From Cryoendolithus antarcticus (taxonomy: Eukaryota > Ascomycota > Dothideomycetes > Cladosporiales > Cladosporiaceae), in the NCBI GenBank assembly GCA_002077065.1, contig NAJO01000039.1, positions 124,001 through 188,000 of the forward strand: a DNA stretch of 64,000 nucleotides, read 5' to 3'. Below are positions 44,365-53,984 of this stretch, piece by piece. Both the position numbers and the translations under genes were made by a program. Position 1 is the stretch's first letter, and the number at the start of each line of letters is the position of its first letter. A model generated the notes under the pieces. That model made no database searches, had not been told where the DNA came from, and saw only the letters and a program-made list of their open reading frames with translations.

Positions 44365-44706
44365 ATGCCTCTTGAACTGCGAAGCCAGCCCGAGCTGGAC
44401 CAGCTTGAGTACATCGTCTGGCCCATCGAGAAGCTCGAGCAAGACGCCATCGCCAAGCTCGATCGACAAATCCGGGACGTCATTGGACCAGACGTCAAAG
44501 TCGTCAAAGAGATGCTCCTGCAAGGCATCGTGCTGCTCGCTTGGCTACTCATCGGAACAACGAAGAAGGATCTGTTGGCATTGGAGAAGCTAAGTGGGGT
44601 CCGTGCCATCCTCACAGTGCTGTGACAAGTTGACCAGCACTGACCGGTGCTCCAGGTTCAGATGGTGGAGCAGAATGTCGAAGATGAAGACATTGCTGTG
44701 GATTGA
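44365..44706 (+). CDS. Tandem small-protein family, copy 2
   Basis: ATG at 44365. Exon 1 (44365-44598) encodes LDQLEYIVWPIEKLEQD, then AKLDRQIRDVIGPDVKVVKEM, a hydrophobic segment (GIVLLAWLLIG) and DLLALEKLSG. Exon 2 (44656-44706; GTCCGT to CTCCAG) adds VQMVEQNVEDEDIAVD, matching the acidic C-terminal peptide of the other copies, for about 94 residues. If the intron is retained the protein ends at 44625. It shares the WP, [IL]R[DE][VI][VI]GP and terminal LxKL elements with its neighbours but lacks PRDQATRD. No domain I recognise, no signal peptide. Confidence 0.55.
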
Positions 44707-44815
44707 CAGACAGACGGCCGGGCTGGGAAGATCTAAAGCGTCAGGAAACATGTCGAAGAATGAGCCTTCATTGCCTCTTGCGTTCAGTGTTCCGGTAGAC
44801 ATGCTGCTGTTGCAG

Positions 44816-45224
44816 TGTCTGGTTGTACGATTGCGCACACGGCTGACATTGTCAGAGGGCACTTCATAGTCCCGCCAAGACCTGTGTACCCATTGGCGTA
44901 CGATCAATACATGCTATGGCCCGACAAAGCCCTCAAATGGCCTCGCGACCAAGCAACACGAGATGCGATTGACGTACTCGATCGCCGAATCCGAGAGATC
45001 GTTGGACCGAGCATCGTGGTCGAGAAGAAGATGGGGTGTATAGGCGCTATGTTGATGTTCTGGCTAGTGAAACAGCCTAGTGACGAACACTTGCTGCAGT
45101 TGGGGAAGCTCAACGGCGTAGGTGACTTGACTTCGAGGCCTAAATCGCAGAGCTGATGACCGACTGATCACAGATTTCCGAGGTACAGAAGGACGGCGTC
45201 GAGGATAATATCAGCTATGACTGA
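44816..45224 (+). CDS. Tandem small-protein family, copy 3
   Basis: Exon 1 runs to 45117 and exon 2 is 45174-45224 (GTAGGT to TCACAG). It encodes YDQYMLWPDKALKWPRDQATRD, then VLDRRIREIVGPSIVVEKKMG, MLMFWLVKQPSDEHLLQLGKLNG and ISEVQKDGVEDNISYD. This is nearly colinear with copy 4, including the same intron position. No ATG is in frame before the Met at 44911, where the other copies have about 20 further residues, so either a 5' exon is hidden upstream or the original start is lost. The open frame reaches back to about 44815. The start given is therefore a frame limit, not a known start. Confidence 0.5.
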
Positions 45225-45720
45225 GAAACTGGCGACTTGTTCACAGGAATGCCATCAGCCTTGAAGATTTTCATGGAGTAGCTTGTCTGTCGGTACATTC
45301 CATGAATGTCCAGAACTTTGGGCTTGATACAGTGCTCTCGCTACTGATTCCTTGAGCTTGCGTCCTTAAACTAGAATGTTGCTCGAATATCCCCATATGT
45401 AAAGAATGAAGGAAGGCGGGCATGCCGGGCTCGATGCGTCAGCACAATTGGGCCGGCAGCATGGTGACGGTTTGCAGTACCAGGAGATCCGTGCAGCCAC
45501 CGCAGTGCTCCAACGCTACAGTACCAAGTGGTACGCAAACTGTGACGACATCTGCAACGATGCGGCACAGCTCTTTAGGTGATGCCGTAGCTCGTCAGCA
45601 GCGTGCACGATCATCGGGAAACGCCACTTTGCCCGACCATCCTCTGACCCAGTCTGGAATAGCAATAGCAGACACAGCACTGTAGTATTGTTCCCAATAC
45701 AGACGGCTGACGCTCCCGGT
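45225..45720. other. Spacer between tandem copies 3 and 4
   Basis: 496 bases, no supported gene. Frames here are short and lack the family motifs. Confidence 0.45.
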
Positions 45721-46084
45721 ATGCCTTTCACTGCCAATGGGCCCGAAATAACACCGCTGCATCCTTATCCGTATATCTTATGGCCTGACGAACAACTCGT
45801 GTGGCCACGCGACCAAGCTACGCGAGATGTTATCGATGCGCTCGATTGCCAGCTCCGGGACATTGTCGGACCAGATATCATGGTCGAGAAGCAGACGGGT
45901 TGCATGGAAACCATGCTGATCCTTTGGCTTGTTAAGGAGCCGACCGATGAGCACCTCCTGCGGTTGGAGAAGCTGAATGCAGTAAGTGGAGATGGTGGAA
46001 ATACGCTGAACGCAGCTGATCGTTGTTCCGTAGATTGCCGAGATTCAGATGAACGGCATCGATGGAAACATATCGTACGCTTGA
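45721..46084 (+). CDS. Tandem small-protein family, copy 4
   Basis: The best-preserved member: ATG at 45721, exon 1 to 45981, exon 2 46034-46084 (GTAAGT to CCGTAG), 103 residues. Order of elements: a Pro/Tyr-rich N-terminus (LHPYPYILWPDEQLVW), a charged helix PRDQATRDVIDALD, QLRDIVGPDIMVEKQTG, a hydrophobic helix ETMLILWLVKEP, DEHLLRLEKLNA, and the exon-2 peptide IAEIQMNGIDGNISYA. No signal peptide and no Cys pattern. Small size, shared intron and head-to-tail order show local duplication. I do not recognise a domain and assign no function. Confidence 0.6.
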
Positions 46085-46438
46085 ACTGTCGATTCCGGTC
46101 TCGAGCTTGCCTCCAGTGCTCGTAGTTTGTTGTGGTATTCGATGGCTGCGTTTGTCGACTCTCGTTTGAAAGAAGCGTTCCGCTTAGTCTCGACGCGGTG
46201 TTAGAATCACGAATTATGAGCTCTCGTCGTTGTCTGATTGTACTCACACCATGCTTTCCAGTATACTGGTAATGACCACCCAATGGCCTTCGAGGCGAAT
46301 GTGGCAGACGCGCTCGCGTGTCCCCGCGATATGTCTGTGTCATACCCACCGTTTTCACCCGTTTATCATAATTGTTCTCATCGATCCCCACTCAGAAGAC
46401 ACTCGGTTCCAGTAAGGCCCGACCACCCAAGAGACCGT
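46085..46438. other. Intergenic between the small-gene array and cwc21
   Basis: 354 bases between convergent genes. No further copy of the small family and no other gene seen. Confidence 0.5.
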
Positions 46439-47019
46439 TTAATCTCGATCATTCTCGTCCCTCTTCGCCGCTCCTTCTCCCCGACCCTTCTCCCTCCTCT
46501 CCTTCTGCTCCTCCTGCCTCTTCCAGTGACTGCCCTCCTCATAATCTTTCCTGATGCCCAGAGCTTTCCGCAACTTCTCGCTCTCCTCGATCTTCGCCTT
46601 GGCCAGCTCATGGACCTGATGACTCTTCAATCCCCTGCCGCTGTTACCACTGCCATTCTGCGCCTGCTCCGCTGTGAGTTTCTTGCGGAGCGCATCGCAT
46701 TGGTCATCTATGTCGTCTTCGTTTGTGCTGATTGGAATATCAGTGCATGACCTGTTCACATCCCATGACACCTATTGGGTCGTCCATACCCCTCATCCTC
46801 CAGCTTATCTCGCAGTTCAAAGACTTTCACCTCGATCGCTCGTTTCCGCTCGTGCTCGATGATCTCTTTGTCCGGTTCCTTCTGGCGCAGTCGCAGCTCA
46901 TCGACATCTTTGGGATATGGGGCGGCATTGTCACGAGGTTTAAGGGCGGACATGTTGCGCTGGACGTAGCCTGAGGTACCGGAGCCGCGAGGCGTCGAAA
47001 GACCCACGTTTGACGACAT
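46439..47019 (-). CDS. cwc21: Spliceosome-associated protein Cwc21
   Basis: Two exons (47019-46790 and 46751-46439; GTATGG to AACAG) give 180 residues. Cwc21 binds Prp8 and Snu114 in the active spliceosome and matches the N-terminus of human SRRM2. The start [20 protein letters not shown] is the most diagnostic block, followed by [20 protein letters not shown], then the cwf21 helix [20 protein letters not shown]. After the intron come an acidic stretch ([10 protein letters not shown]), [17 protein letters not shown] and a charged Arg/Glu/Lys tail. The 39-nt intron is very short but restores the frame. The acceptor choice is the least certain part. Confidence 0.9.
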
Positions 47020-47381
47020 CGAGGCGGGATCGAGATAGAGTGTGAAATGTTGCGAAGCACGGCGAGAGGATCAGAAGGAGTCGGGGAGAATATTACAGCA
47101 CTGCGGCAAAGATTTGGCTTTATATGTGTGGAAAGTAGCAACATGTGATCTCAGAATTCGAGGTGAAGTGAATGTGATGAGGCACGGACCATCGCAGATA
47201 GGCATTGCATAATACAACAAAGTCTGCCGCAAGAGTGAAGATTCCGCTATCCAATAGGTATCTCGCTAAGTAAAGTGAACGCCGTCCCTGCCATGCATAT
47301 TCCCTGATCCAACAATCTCGCAGGTTTCGCCCTCGCTCCCACCACGAGCCTCTCAGAGCACTGCCAACAACGTTAGTTCTC
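47020..47381. promoter_or_regulatory. cwc21 promoter and yme2 3' flank
   Basis: 362 bases between two minus-strand genes. No distinctive element beyond a CT-rich stretch near the yme2 stop. Confidence 0.45.
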
Positions 47382-49898
47382 CTAAAACTCCGTCGAAAGC
47401 AGCTTCTTCATCTCTCCCGCTTCCTTTTCATAGCCCTCGACCTTCCCCTGACTGCTCTGGATCTTACCCAGCAGCCAGTAAATTCTCGGCTTGATCTCAG
47501 CAGGCTGACCCGGCAGCTTGGCGAGCAGATGCAGCTCTTGCTCGTACTTATCGATGCTCTTGTTCTCTGCGCCGATGGACTGGCCGAGCAGCGAGAGCTC
47601 CATCTTCGCCGACAGTACGTGGTCGTCGGTCAGCTGCTTGAACGCTGGAGCGTAGATGGGCCGGCCGGCTTTGATGCTGTGCGGGCGACCGTTTTGGGTT
47701 TCGATGCTGATGAGCTCGGCTTGCTCAAGGGCCGCTAGAGCTTCTTCGCCACCGGAGCCGAAGGCGTCGGCGAGGAGGACTTCGTTGTAGCGGAGTGCTT
47801 CGATCTTGGCTAATCCTTTGATGAGTGACCAGGCTTGCTGGTTTGTCCACTTTCGAGACTCATTGCTGTTGATGTACATCTTGATGACTTCGGAGGCACC
47901 TTGATCTATCATCTCCTTGACGGCTTTATTGGGTGTCTCGCCAGCCTTGATACGTCGAGCGAGGAACTCAAGGTCTGTAAGGCGACCGCCGAGAAGCGTG
48001 ATGACATTGTCGAGCTCGTTCAAGTCGTTGCGCTTCTGACTCGGAGTCAGCTTCTTGCTACCATCAGTGATCTCTTTGTCATCGGCATCGAAGTCGAGAT
48101 GGTTGACTACGTAACGCTTCGCGACTTCTGGCGAGCAGTCACCGAGCGAAATCTGTCGGAAGACGCGGTCTGGCAAGGCTTTGCTAAGTGACTTGCTGTA
48201 CGAGACATCGTTTGTCAGGAAGATGACATGGGCGATGTTGCCGGTGCTGAGCCGTGCTGCCCATTCGGCAAGCTTGTCGTAGACCAACTCAGCACCAGGA
48301 TCGCTACCTTTGTGTAGGAAGTTGTCGACCACGACGACTGGTCGTCTCTCTGGGTGAGCCTCAAGATACTCGTCGTCGCTCAGAGCACTGTCCTTGTCGT
48401 CTTTCTTGCGATCTTCAAGAGCAATCGACTTGAGTGCAGATGCAGTATTGTTCCAGATCTTGACAAGCTGGTTCTCGAGCGTCTCCGAGAAGCCAGTCTT
48501 GACACCTGTCGTGCCTTGCGCAGCCAGATCGATGAGCCCGCTGATGCTGTTGAACCACGAGAACACTGGCCGATAGCCAACTTGTCCTGCAGCTGCGTTG
48601 ATCGTGGCTGTGTCTCCTCGTGCTTCTTGTATTGGCTTGCAGTCCACAATGAGCAATTTATGGGCTTCACGCTTTTGCTTCAGTGCGTGGTCAACAACGA
48701 GCTCCTTCTTCCCGCTTCCTCGAGGACCTTGCACGATTATGAATGTGTCGACAGACTCCATCAACCATGCTTGGATCTGCTCGATCTGGTCTCGTCGATC
48801 GTCCCACACGACTTGCATTCCAGCTTCGTCTGTGCCACCATGCTGCCGCAGTGACTTGACCTTGTCGATCAAGTCTTCGCCTTGCGTCTTTACCCATCGC
48901 CAGATGAAGTTATCCTCGACGTGAAACGCTCGCGTGATGTGAGCCTTGATTGCTAATGTCCTGAGAGGATCGAATACCGCAACTGTGATACCTGCGACAA
49001 GGGCTGCAAGCAATGGAATCATTAGGCGAGGATGTCCAAAGATCCACTCCCTGATCCAACCAAAGCGGGCTTTCTTCTCGTACGTCAGTCGAAAGATCGT
49101 GCCGAGCTTGCCACCGCCCTGAGGCTCATCAATCGTATAGCCATGCAAGCAGTTCTTCGCCATGATCGCCTTACGCTTATGTGAGAAGTCCAGGTAAGCA
49201 TATCGCGGCACGATCTTCGAATCCGAAGGCTGGGTGACAATATCGACCAGCTTCCCGTACGGCCTAAAGAACGAGTAGAGCTGCTCCTGGCTAAGCTCTG
49301 CCACTTCTGCGCCGGGACTCGTCGGTAAGAACTCGCATCTTATGCGAGAAGACGGTAGTCGGAAGAGGTCCTCGACCCAGGGTTTGCCGATGACAAGACG
49401 CGCTTGGACTCGGTTGAGCGGATTCCACCAGGGGCGGAACTTTTGCTGCTTTAGATACGCTCGCACGGCATCTGCAACGTTCGTAGAGCTAGTTGACTCG
49501 TCATGAGCGAACTTGAGGAATGCCCCGCCCTCCTTGAAGCGTGGCAAGACCTCAAGCACTTTCACTCCAGTGAGTCCGTTCGCCTTGATGGCTTCATCGA
49601 GCACATTGCCGGGATTGACAGCGGAAATGGCACTGGTCTTATTCTGATCCAGTGCCTTCGGAAAGACCTTCTCCATGGTCCATGGGATCCGGAACAGCCA
49701 TTGTAAGTTGATGGGAAGTAAATTGTTGAAGAAGATGACGCTTTCGGTGCTGCTGGTTTTGATGTGACCAGACTTGTCATCACCAGCTTCGCCTGAGCTG
49801 TAGCGCTTTCGCACGCCGCCAGCTCGACCTGTCCATCCTCCGCCGAGCTGAGCAGTGAGCGCATTTAAGCGCTGAATGGCGCGCTGCTGTTGCGCCAT
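47382..49898 (-). CDS. yme2: Mitochondrial inner-membrane protein Yme2 (RNA12 family)
   Basis: Single exon, 838 residues. Yme2 sits in the inner mitochondrial membrane and influences mtDNA escape and nucleoid structure. An Arg-containing, acid-poor leader (about 1-40, ending RKRYSSGEAG) suits mitochondrial import. An RRM-like region follows (EQLYSFFRPYGKLVDI, YAYLDFSHKRKAIMAKN), then one transmembrane helix (LMIPLLAALVAGITVAVF) and the RNA12 NTPase-like domain with a P-loop-like VQGPRGSGKKELV and PVVVVDNFLHKG. C-terminal helices end the protein. Length and order match the fungal family. In-frame sequence above the ATG is closed by TAG, so the start is secure unless a 5' exon exists. Confidence 0.94.
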   Translation of the reverse strand: MAQQQRAIQRLNALTAQLGGGWTGRAGGVRKRYSSGEAGDDKSGHIKTSSTESVIFFNNLLPINLQWLFRIPWTMEKVFPKALDQNKTSAISAVNPGNVLDEAIKANGLTGVKVLEVLPRFKEGGAFLKFAHDESTSSTNVADAVRAYLKQQKFRPWWNPLNRVQARLVIGKPWVEDLFRLPSSRIRCEFLPTSPGAEVAELSQEQLYSFFRPYGKLVDIVTQPSDSKIVPRYAYLDFSHKRKAIMAKNCLHGYTIDEPQGGGKLGTIFRLTYEKKARFGWIREWIFGHPRLMIPLLAALVAGITVAVFDPLRTLAIKAHITRAFHVEDNFIWRWVKTQGEDLIDKVKSLRQHGGTDEAGMQVVWDDRRDQIEQIQAWLMESVDTFIIVQGPRGSGKKELVVDHALKQKREAHKLLIVDCKPIQEARGDTATINAAAGQVGYRPVFSWFNSISGLIDLAAQGTTGVKTGFSETLENQLVKIWNNTASALKSIALEDRKKDDKDSALSDDEYLEAHPERRPVVVVDNFLHKGSDPGAELVYDKLAEWAARLSTGNIAHVIFLTNDVSYSKSLSKALPDRVFRQISLGDCSPEVAKRYVVNHLDFDADDKEITDGSKKLTPSQKRNDLNELDNVITLLGGRLTDLEFLARRIKAGETPNKAVKEMIDQGASEVIKMYINSNESRKWTNQQAWSLIKGLAKIEALRYNEVLLADAFGSGGEEALAALEQAELISIETQNGRPHSIKAGRPIYAPAFKQLTDDHVLSAKMELSLLGQSIGAENKSIDKYEQELHLLAKLPGQPAEIKPRIYWLLGKIQSSQGKVEGYEKEAGEMKKLLSTEF

Positions 49899-50298
49899 CT
49901 CATGGCATTCGAGACATGTGTGCTAAAGCTACGTAAGACACACGCAACAAGACGAGTCGCTGGGAAACAGAGGGGACTACTAGGGCAGCTCGAAAGCGAT
50001 TCATAGCATGAATGCGATGGGATGGGCCTCGCGGTGGTGTGGCGTCGAGTCAGTGGCGCTGAGTGCGCCAAGACTACCTCCTGCACGGCACGGCACTTCG
50101 ATGAGAGCTCAATCACTGTGGGCTGTCAACTTCCTACAGTGCTCACGCCGTCTCTCATTCACAGTGCCGCACGTTCTGCTACTGAGCCTGCAGCCAGATC
50201 ACCTCCACCCCTTCGAACCTCATCGAGCACAGCAATCCCACTCCCTTACTCACCCTTTGACACGGCAGTGGCAGACCACCCATTACCTCACTCCGCCG
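49899..50298. other. yme2 promoter and 3' flank of the Cys-cluster array
   Basis: 400 bases between two minus-strand genes. No further family copy recognised. Confidence 0.45.
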
Positions 50299-51352
50299 TC
50301 AGTCATCTGTTGTCGATGGCCGCAATTCTCCTCGACGTCTCAGCTCGAGCCGGGCACGCTTGAGCTTTGCCTCGGACTGAGCTGTAAAAGCCTTCACTTC
50401 CAGGGCCATGCGCTGCGCGGTAGCCCCGGCCTTTAGGACCTCGATCTCTTCGTTAGCATCATTGACTTCGTAGCGGCGCTTGGAGTTCAATCCGGAGCTC
50501 CCTGACCCGAGACTAACGCTGCGCGGCTACAAACCTGGCATAGGCAAGTCCTTCCTGTCAACTCCTTCCGTCTTGAAGCACTTCTCAACGTCGAGCGTCG
50601 CTTGGGATTCGGAACTTCCAGCTCGAAGGGACGCACCATCATGTGTCGCGAGCGCGCTGTCGCTAGGAGCACCTGAAATGATCGAAACGCTTGCTAGTCC
50701 TTTAGCCTCGCGTTCGCTATCCTGACGCTGACCGTTGAATAGAGCGTCTGGTACCAGCGAGTCTTCGATGCGAGCCGTTTGCTCCGGAGTTAGAGTGCTT
50801 GCCGCGGTCTCATGAGGATCTCTCGCATCGACCTCGACTCTGGTCTTGCGTGGTCTAGTCCTTCGGCTCATGAGATGGTTCTTTTTGAAATTCTCTCTAC
50901 GCTTTCGTGTCTGTCGTGGATCGTTCGTTGTGGCTCTTGCGCGAGGTGCACTATCCGGAATAGGATTGGCATGGCATTGCTCGTTACTGACCCAGCATCT
51001 GCCACATCGCTTGCTCCTCTGGTCTGCCTTTTTTCGGCACTCCCCATTCGCTACACGACACGGCTTACACCTCTCTGAATCCTTAGTAGGGATGCCATAT
51101 GGTGTCTCCATCAGACGACCTGCCCTACTGAACATGCCGAGTCTCTTCGTAGCCGATGGCGCATCTTCAGGCACAGTTGCGGCTAGTAGCAGTCTCTCCC
51201 AATCATCCTGCGCGTAGTACCAATTGTTCCCTTGGTACTCCGTTACCGGGCGGCGGTACCTGTGCACTATGGTCAGTGACTGTGGAGCCACATGTTGGAT
51301 CTACCTACCTTCCGCGCAGTGCTGTTAGTGAGTCAGATGTGGTTGTGTCCAT
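50299..51352 (-). pseudogene. Cys-cluster tandem family, copy P1 (in-frame TAG before the C-terminal helix)
   Basis: First of four minus-strand paralogs. Exon 1 is 51352-51309, exon 2 starts 51259 (GTAGGT to GCACAG). The N-terminal segment reads YRRPVTEYQGNNWYYAQ then DDWERLLLA. The cluster CKPCRVANGEC...CGRCWVSNEQC has spacing CX2CX6CX10CX2CX6C, compatible with a Zn2Cys6-type binuclear site, although it sits mid-protein. A basic stretch (RKRRENFKKNH) follows. The frame meets TAG at 50527-50529, then stays open for 76 codons that include the family helix ANEEIEVLKAGATAQ and ends at 50299. A 33-nt intron could remove the TAG but would be extremely short. A product of 258 residues ending at TAG is the alternative. 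Confidence 0.6.
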
Positions 51353-51726
51353 GGTGAGGGTTCGATCCTAGCCGAGGTGGAATGCTTGTCGTGGTAAGTT
51401 GGTGGAATATTAGACGTGGTAAAGGTAGTGCGAGTTGGAGTTCAAGTACTGCGAATCTGAGCATCTGGAGCTACGCCTGGCCTATCTCACTTTGCCCCCA
51501 GCTTTGATCCTCACTTCGACGGCTCATTCGCGGCAAGAGCCCATCACTTCAATCATCACTTCTACACCGGCTCTCTACCTCGCCCAATCCGATGGCCAAG
51601 GTAAGGCTCTGCCCACTCATGCACTCTCGGCGCCATCTCAAAGCAATGCACAACAAGTCCAGTACTGCTTGTCATAAGACCTCTAACATTCTCCGACTGA
51701 TAAACCACTCTTCTCACACCTTGCCA
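51353..51726. other. Spacer between Cys-cluster copies P1 and P2
   Basis: 374 bases, promoter of P1 and 3' flank of P2. A GGTTCGATCC near 51359 looks like a tRNA B-box but has no partner A-box or cloverleaf. Confidence 0.5.
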
Positions 51727-52483
51727 TCACTCATCTGTTAGATCAACTGCTCGATCCATCGCCAGCCTTCGCTTGCTTCGCTCGAAGACTTTTCTCATGA
51801 GCGTAGCCTCCAGCCGACTAGCAGCAGCGTCCGCTCGCGCAGCAGCAGCTTCAGCTCTCAAAGCCTCGATCTCCTCGTCAGCGATTGTTGCCGGCCATGG
51901 AGATGGAGAGGCTCGCCCTTATTGAGTGCTGCTCAGACCAGGTGTCAAGGCCGGTGCCAGAGGGCTCACCTTGTCGCTGTGCTCTGTCTTGATGCTTGCT
52001 CCCAGCTCGAACGTGGCTTGTGTATCGACGCTGGATGCTCGCGAGAGTCCGGCCAAGCTCATGAGTGGAGACTCCGTGGTGCGTATAAAGCCGTTCGCTG
52101 CGCTGGAGGGGCTGGTAGTTCCTTGATCGCTGACATAGCGCGCGAGAGTAAGGGCAGCCTCCGCAGGCGTCGACACACTGTACCGAGTATGGTCTTCAGT
52201 CACTGGTGCCCCTGACTTGATCTGCCCTGGCTGTCCGTCGTCTTCGCCAGTCCTGTCGCGATACTTCCTGTACGCGGCGCCCTGTCCAGTCAGATGGTGC
52301 CTTCGAAAGATCTCTCTGTACTTCCGGGGCTTCTTCTCAACACTTTTACTGTGCGCCGCTGTCATGCAAGCCCTATCCCTTTGCCATAGCGGGAACACCG
52401 CTCTCTCCTTTCGTGCTCTGTGAAACGTGCATCGCCTGTCCTTACCCCGTAGGTAAATCCGTGACGAACACGGAGCGAGCCAT
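51727..52483 (-). pseudogene. Cys-cluster tandem family, copy P2 (5'-truncated, decayed)
   Basis: The N-terminal Trp segment is missing: directly upstream lies the end of copy P3. The cluster aligns with P1 but only two of six Cys remain (positions 1 and 4); the others read His, Ala, Ala and Glu. KYREIFRRHHL matches P1 KRRENFKKNHL, and SIKTEHSDK matches P1 CFKTEGVDR. A TAA at 51919-51921 interrupts the frame, which continues with PWPATIADEEIEALRAEAAAARAD and ends at TGA 51727. A 27-nt gap containing the stop is too short for an intron. The best reading is a truncated pseudogene; its original start cannot be given. Confidence 0.55.
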
Positions 52484-52484
52484 C

Positions 52485-53445
52485 TCATTTCTCCGAATCC
52501 ATCATAGCCCAAGACTTCCTCTTCCTGGTCTTTTCGAAGATCGCGCATGCTAGCTTCGCCTCTCATTCGACTGTGGACACTCCCGCCCCCATGGCATTGC
52601 GCGCCGCGATTGCTTCAGCCCTGAGGACTTCAATCTCAGCATAAGTAAGCTCGTCTTCTCGCTGACGCTTGAGTCGCTTCGCCTTCGTCTCCGCGGACAG
52701 CGTGAGTACATCCACGCTTTGCCTGCACTCGGCCTTGACGTATGTCGCATTGGGGTTCTCCGAGGAGCCTTGTGGCGCTGCGACTGTTGCGGTGCTGTCT
52801 GCCATAGCCTTGCCAATTTTGCGCTGGCTACTGAGGGGTACACCGGGCGATGATGAGTCTCGCATGCTTCTCTCCATGGCTGGAGGGTCCAACACTTGTG
52901 TTTTGGCTTGCAGGATCTTTGCGCTGCATTCGTCTGAGTTTCCCTCGAGACGACGTTTCTTGCTCACTTCCTTTAGCGTGGCCGGCTGGCTCTGCAGTCC
53001 AGGCTGCAAATTCTTTCCAGCCTCGCATGCATTGTGGAAACGCACACCATACGCACAAATCACGCTACTGCCATCCCTCGCCACACGACACACCACTCGA
53101 GCGACCTTACACGATTCGCACACCGCAGACTTCGAAATCTCCACCCCTTCATCGGTTTCCACTAACTTCGCTGCGCGCTCGATGACGCGGAGCTTACGAG
53201 CCGCTTTCCGCTTCGTTGTCGGGTCTTCGTCTTCGGACCCCTTGAGTCTGAGCAACCGGGCCCAATCGTCCGGGGAGCAGTACTAGAAGTCCTTCGGATT
53301 GGCTGTGCGCGGGCTGTGGTAGCTATGAGGATAGTGAGTAGAAGTAGACATATGCCGGTTTCGACTATTGGCGATTGACTTACTGCGTCCGCGGTAGGTA
53401 GGAGATTGCGTTGCCGGGAGGTGTTGGTCCTTGAGTTTTGGCCAT
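52485..53445 (-). pseudogene. Cys-cluster tandem family, copy P3 (two nonsense codons, one Cys lost)
   Basis: Exon 1 (53445-53384) begins MAKTQGPTPPGN; exon 2 begins near 53330. The N-terminal segment reads ANPKDF-stop-YCSPDDWARLL, with TAG at 53283-53285 where P4 has Trp in ANDFWFCS. The cluster CESCKVARVVC...CAYGVRFHNAC keeps the spacing but its fifth Cys is Gly. The helix TYAEIEVLRAEAIAARN is followed by TGA at 52563-52565, after which the same frame runs on as EAKLACAIFEKTRKRKSWAM and ends at 52485. That tail closely matches the P4 C-terminus (RKRKSWAMM). So the copy carries two stops and one lost ligand. The ATGA overlap at 52563 is accidental. Confidence 0.65.
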
Positions 53446-53984
53446 GGTGAGGGATGGTGAGCAGTGACAAACGTAGTATGTCAGTATGTTATGTCAGATA
53501 TTGTGTGCGGTTACGTGCAGGAAAGCCGCCCTGGGATCACATGTGTGGAAGTTGCTAGACGATTCTTCATCGTTCTTGCCTCACTGCTTCCGACCGTTCT
53601 CCCAATATCTAGGAAGGAGTGGAAGCTGCTGTATACATCACCGCTCACTCCGAAATGTCACTGCCACAGCAGTGAGAGGCGCTGATATCAATGAAAGATC
53701 AGAACCTCTCAATAAGCTCTTTGTGACGCTCAAATGGCTGTCATGGATGACCCAATAGTAGCAGTGTAATAAGCAATTCGACGTCCGACCAGGCTTTTGT
53801 GGGACAGTCCATACCATACTCATCAAACGCACCCTGACACGGTGTCAAATCTCCGTCACCAGAACTTCTTCATTGCTCCCAAATTTCTTCATTGCTCTGA
53901 CGATTCAATTAACACAGTCTTCATTCAGTTCTGTCCACATCCGTGATGGATTATACAACACATGGAAGCACGAAACCGACCACT
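53446..53984. other. Spacer between Cys-cluster copies P3 and P4
   Basis: 539 bases, P3 promoter and P4 3' flank. Short frames only; nothing recognised. Confidence 0.5.

Noticed and set aside
50502..50534. A 33-nt intron in P1 (and 27 nt in P2) that would remove the in-frame stop
   Set aside because: Both are below a workable fungal intron size, lack a branch site, and are exact multiples of three because the frame is simply continuous. Kept only as an alternative for P1.
51358..51380. GGTTCGATCC resembling a tRNA B-box
   Set aside because: One base short of the consensus, no A-box at the right distance and no cloverleaf could be drawn.
52563..52566. ATGA stop/start overlap suggesting operon-like coupling of P3 and P2
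   Set aside because: The frame after the TGA encodes the P3 C-terminus (RKRKSWAM), so the TGA is a nonsense codon in P3 and the ATG is incidental.
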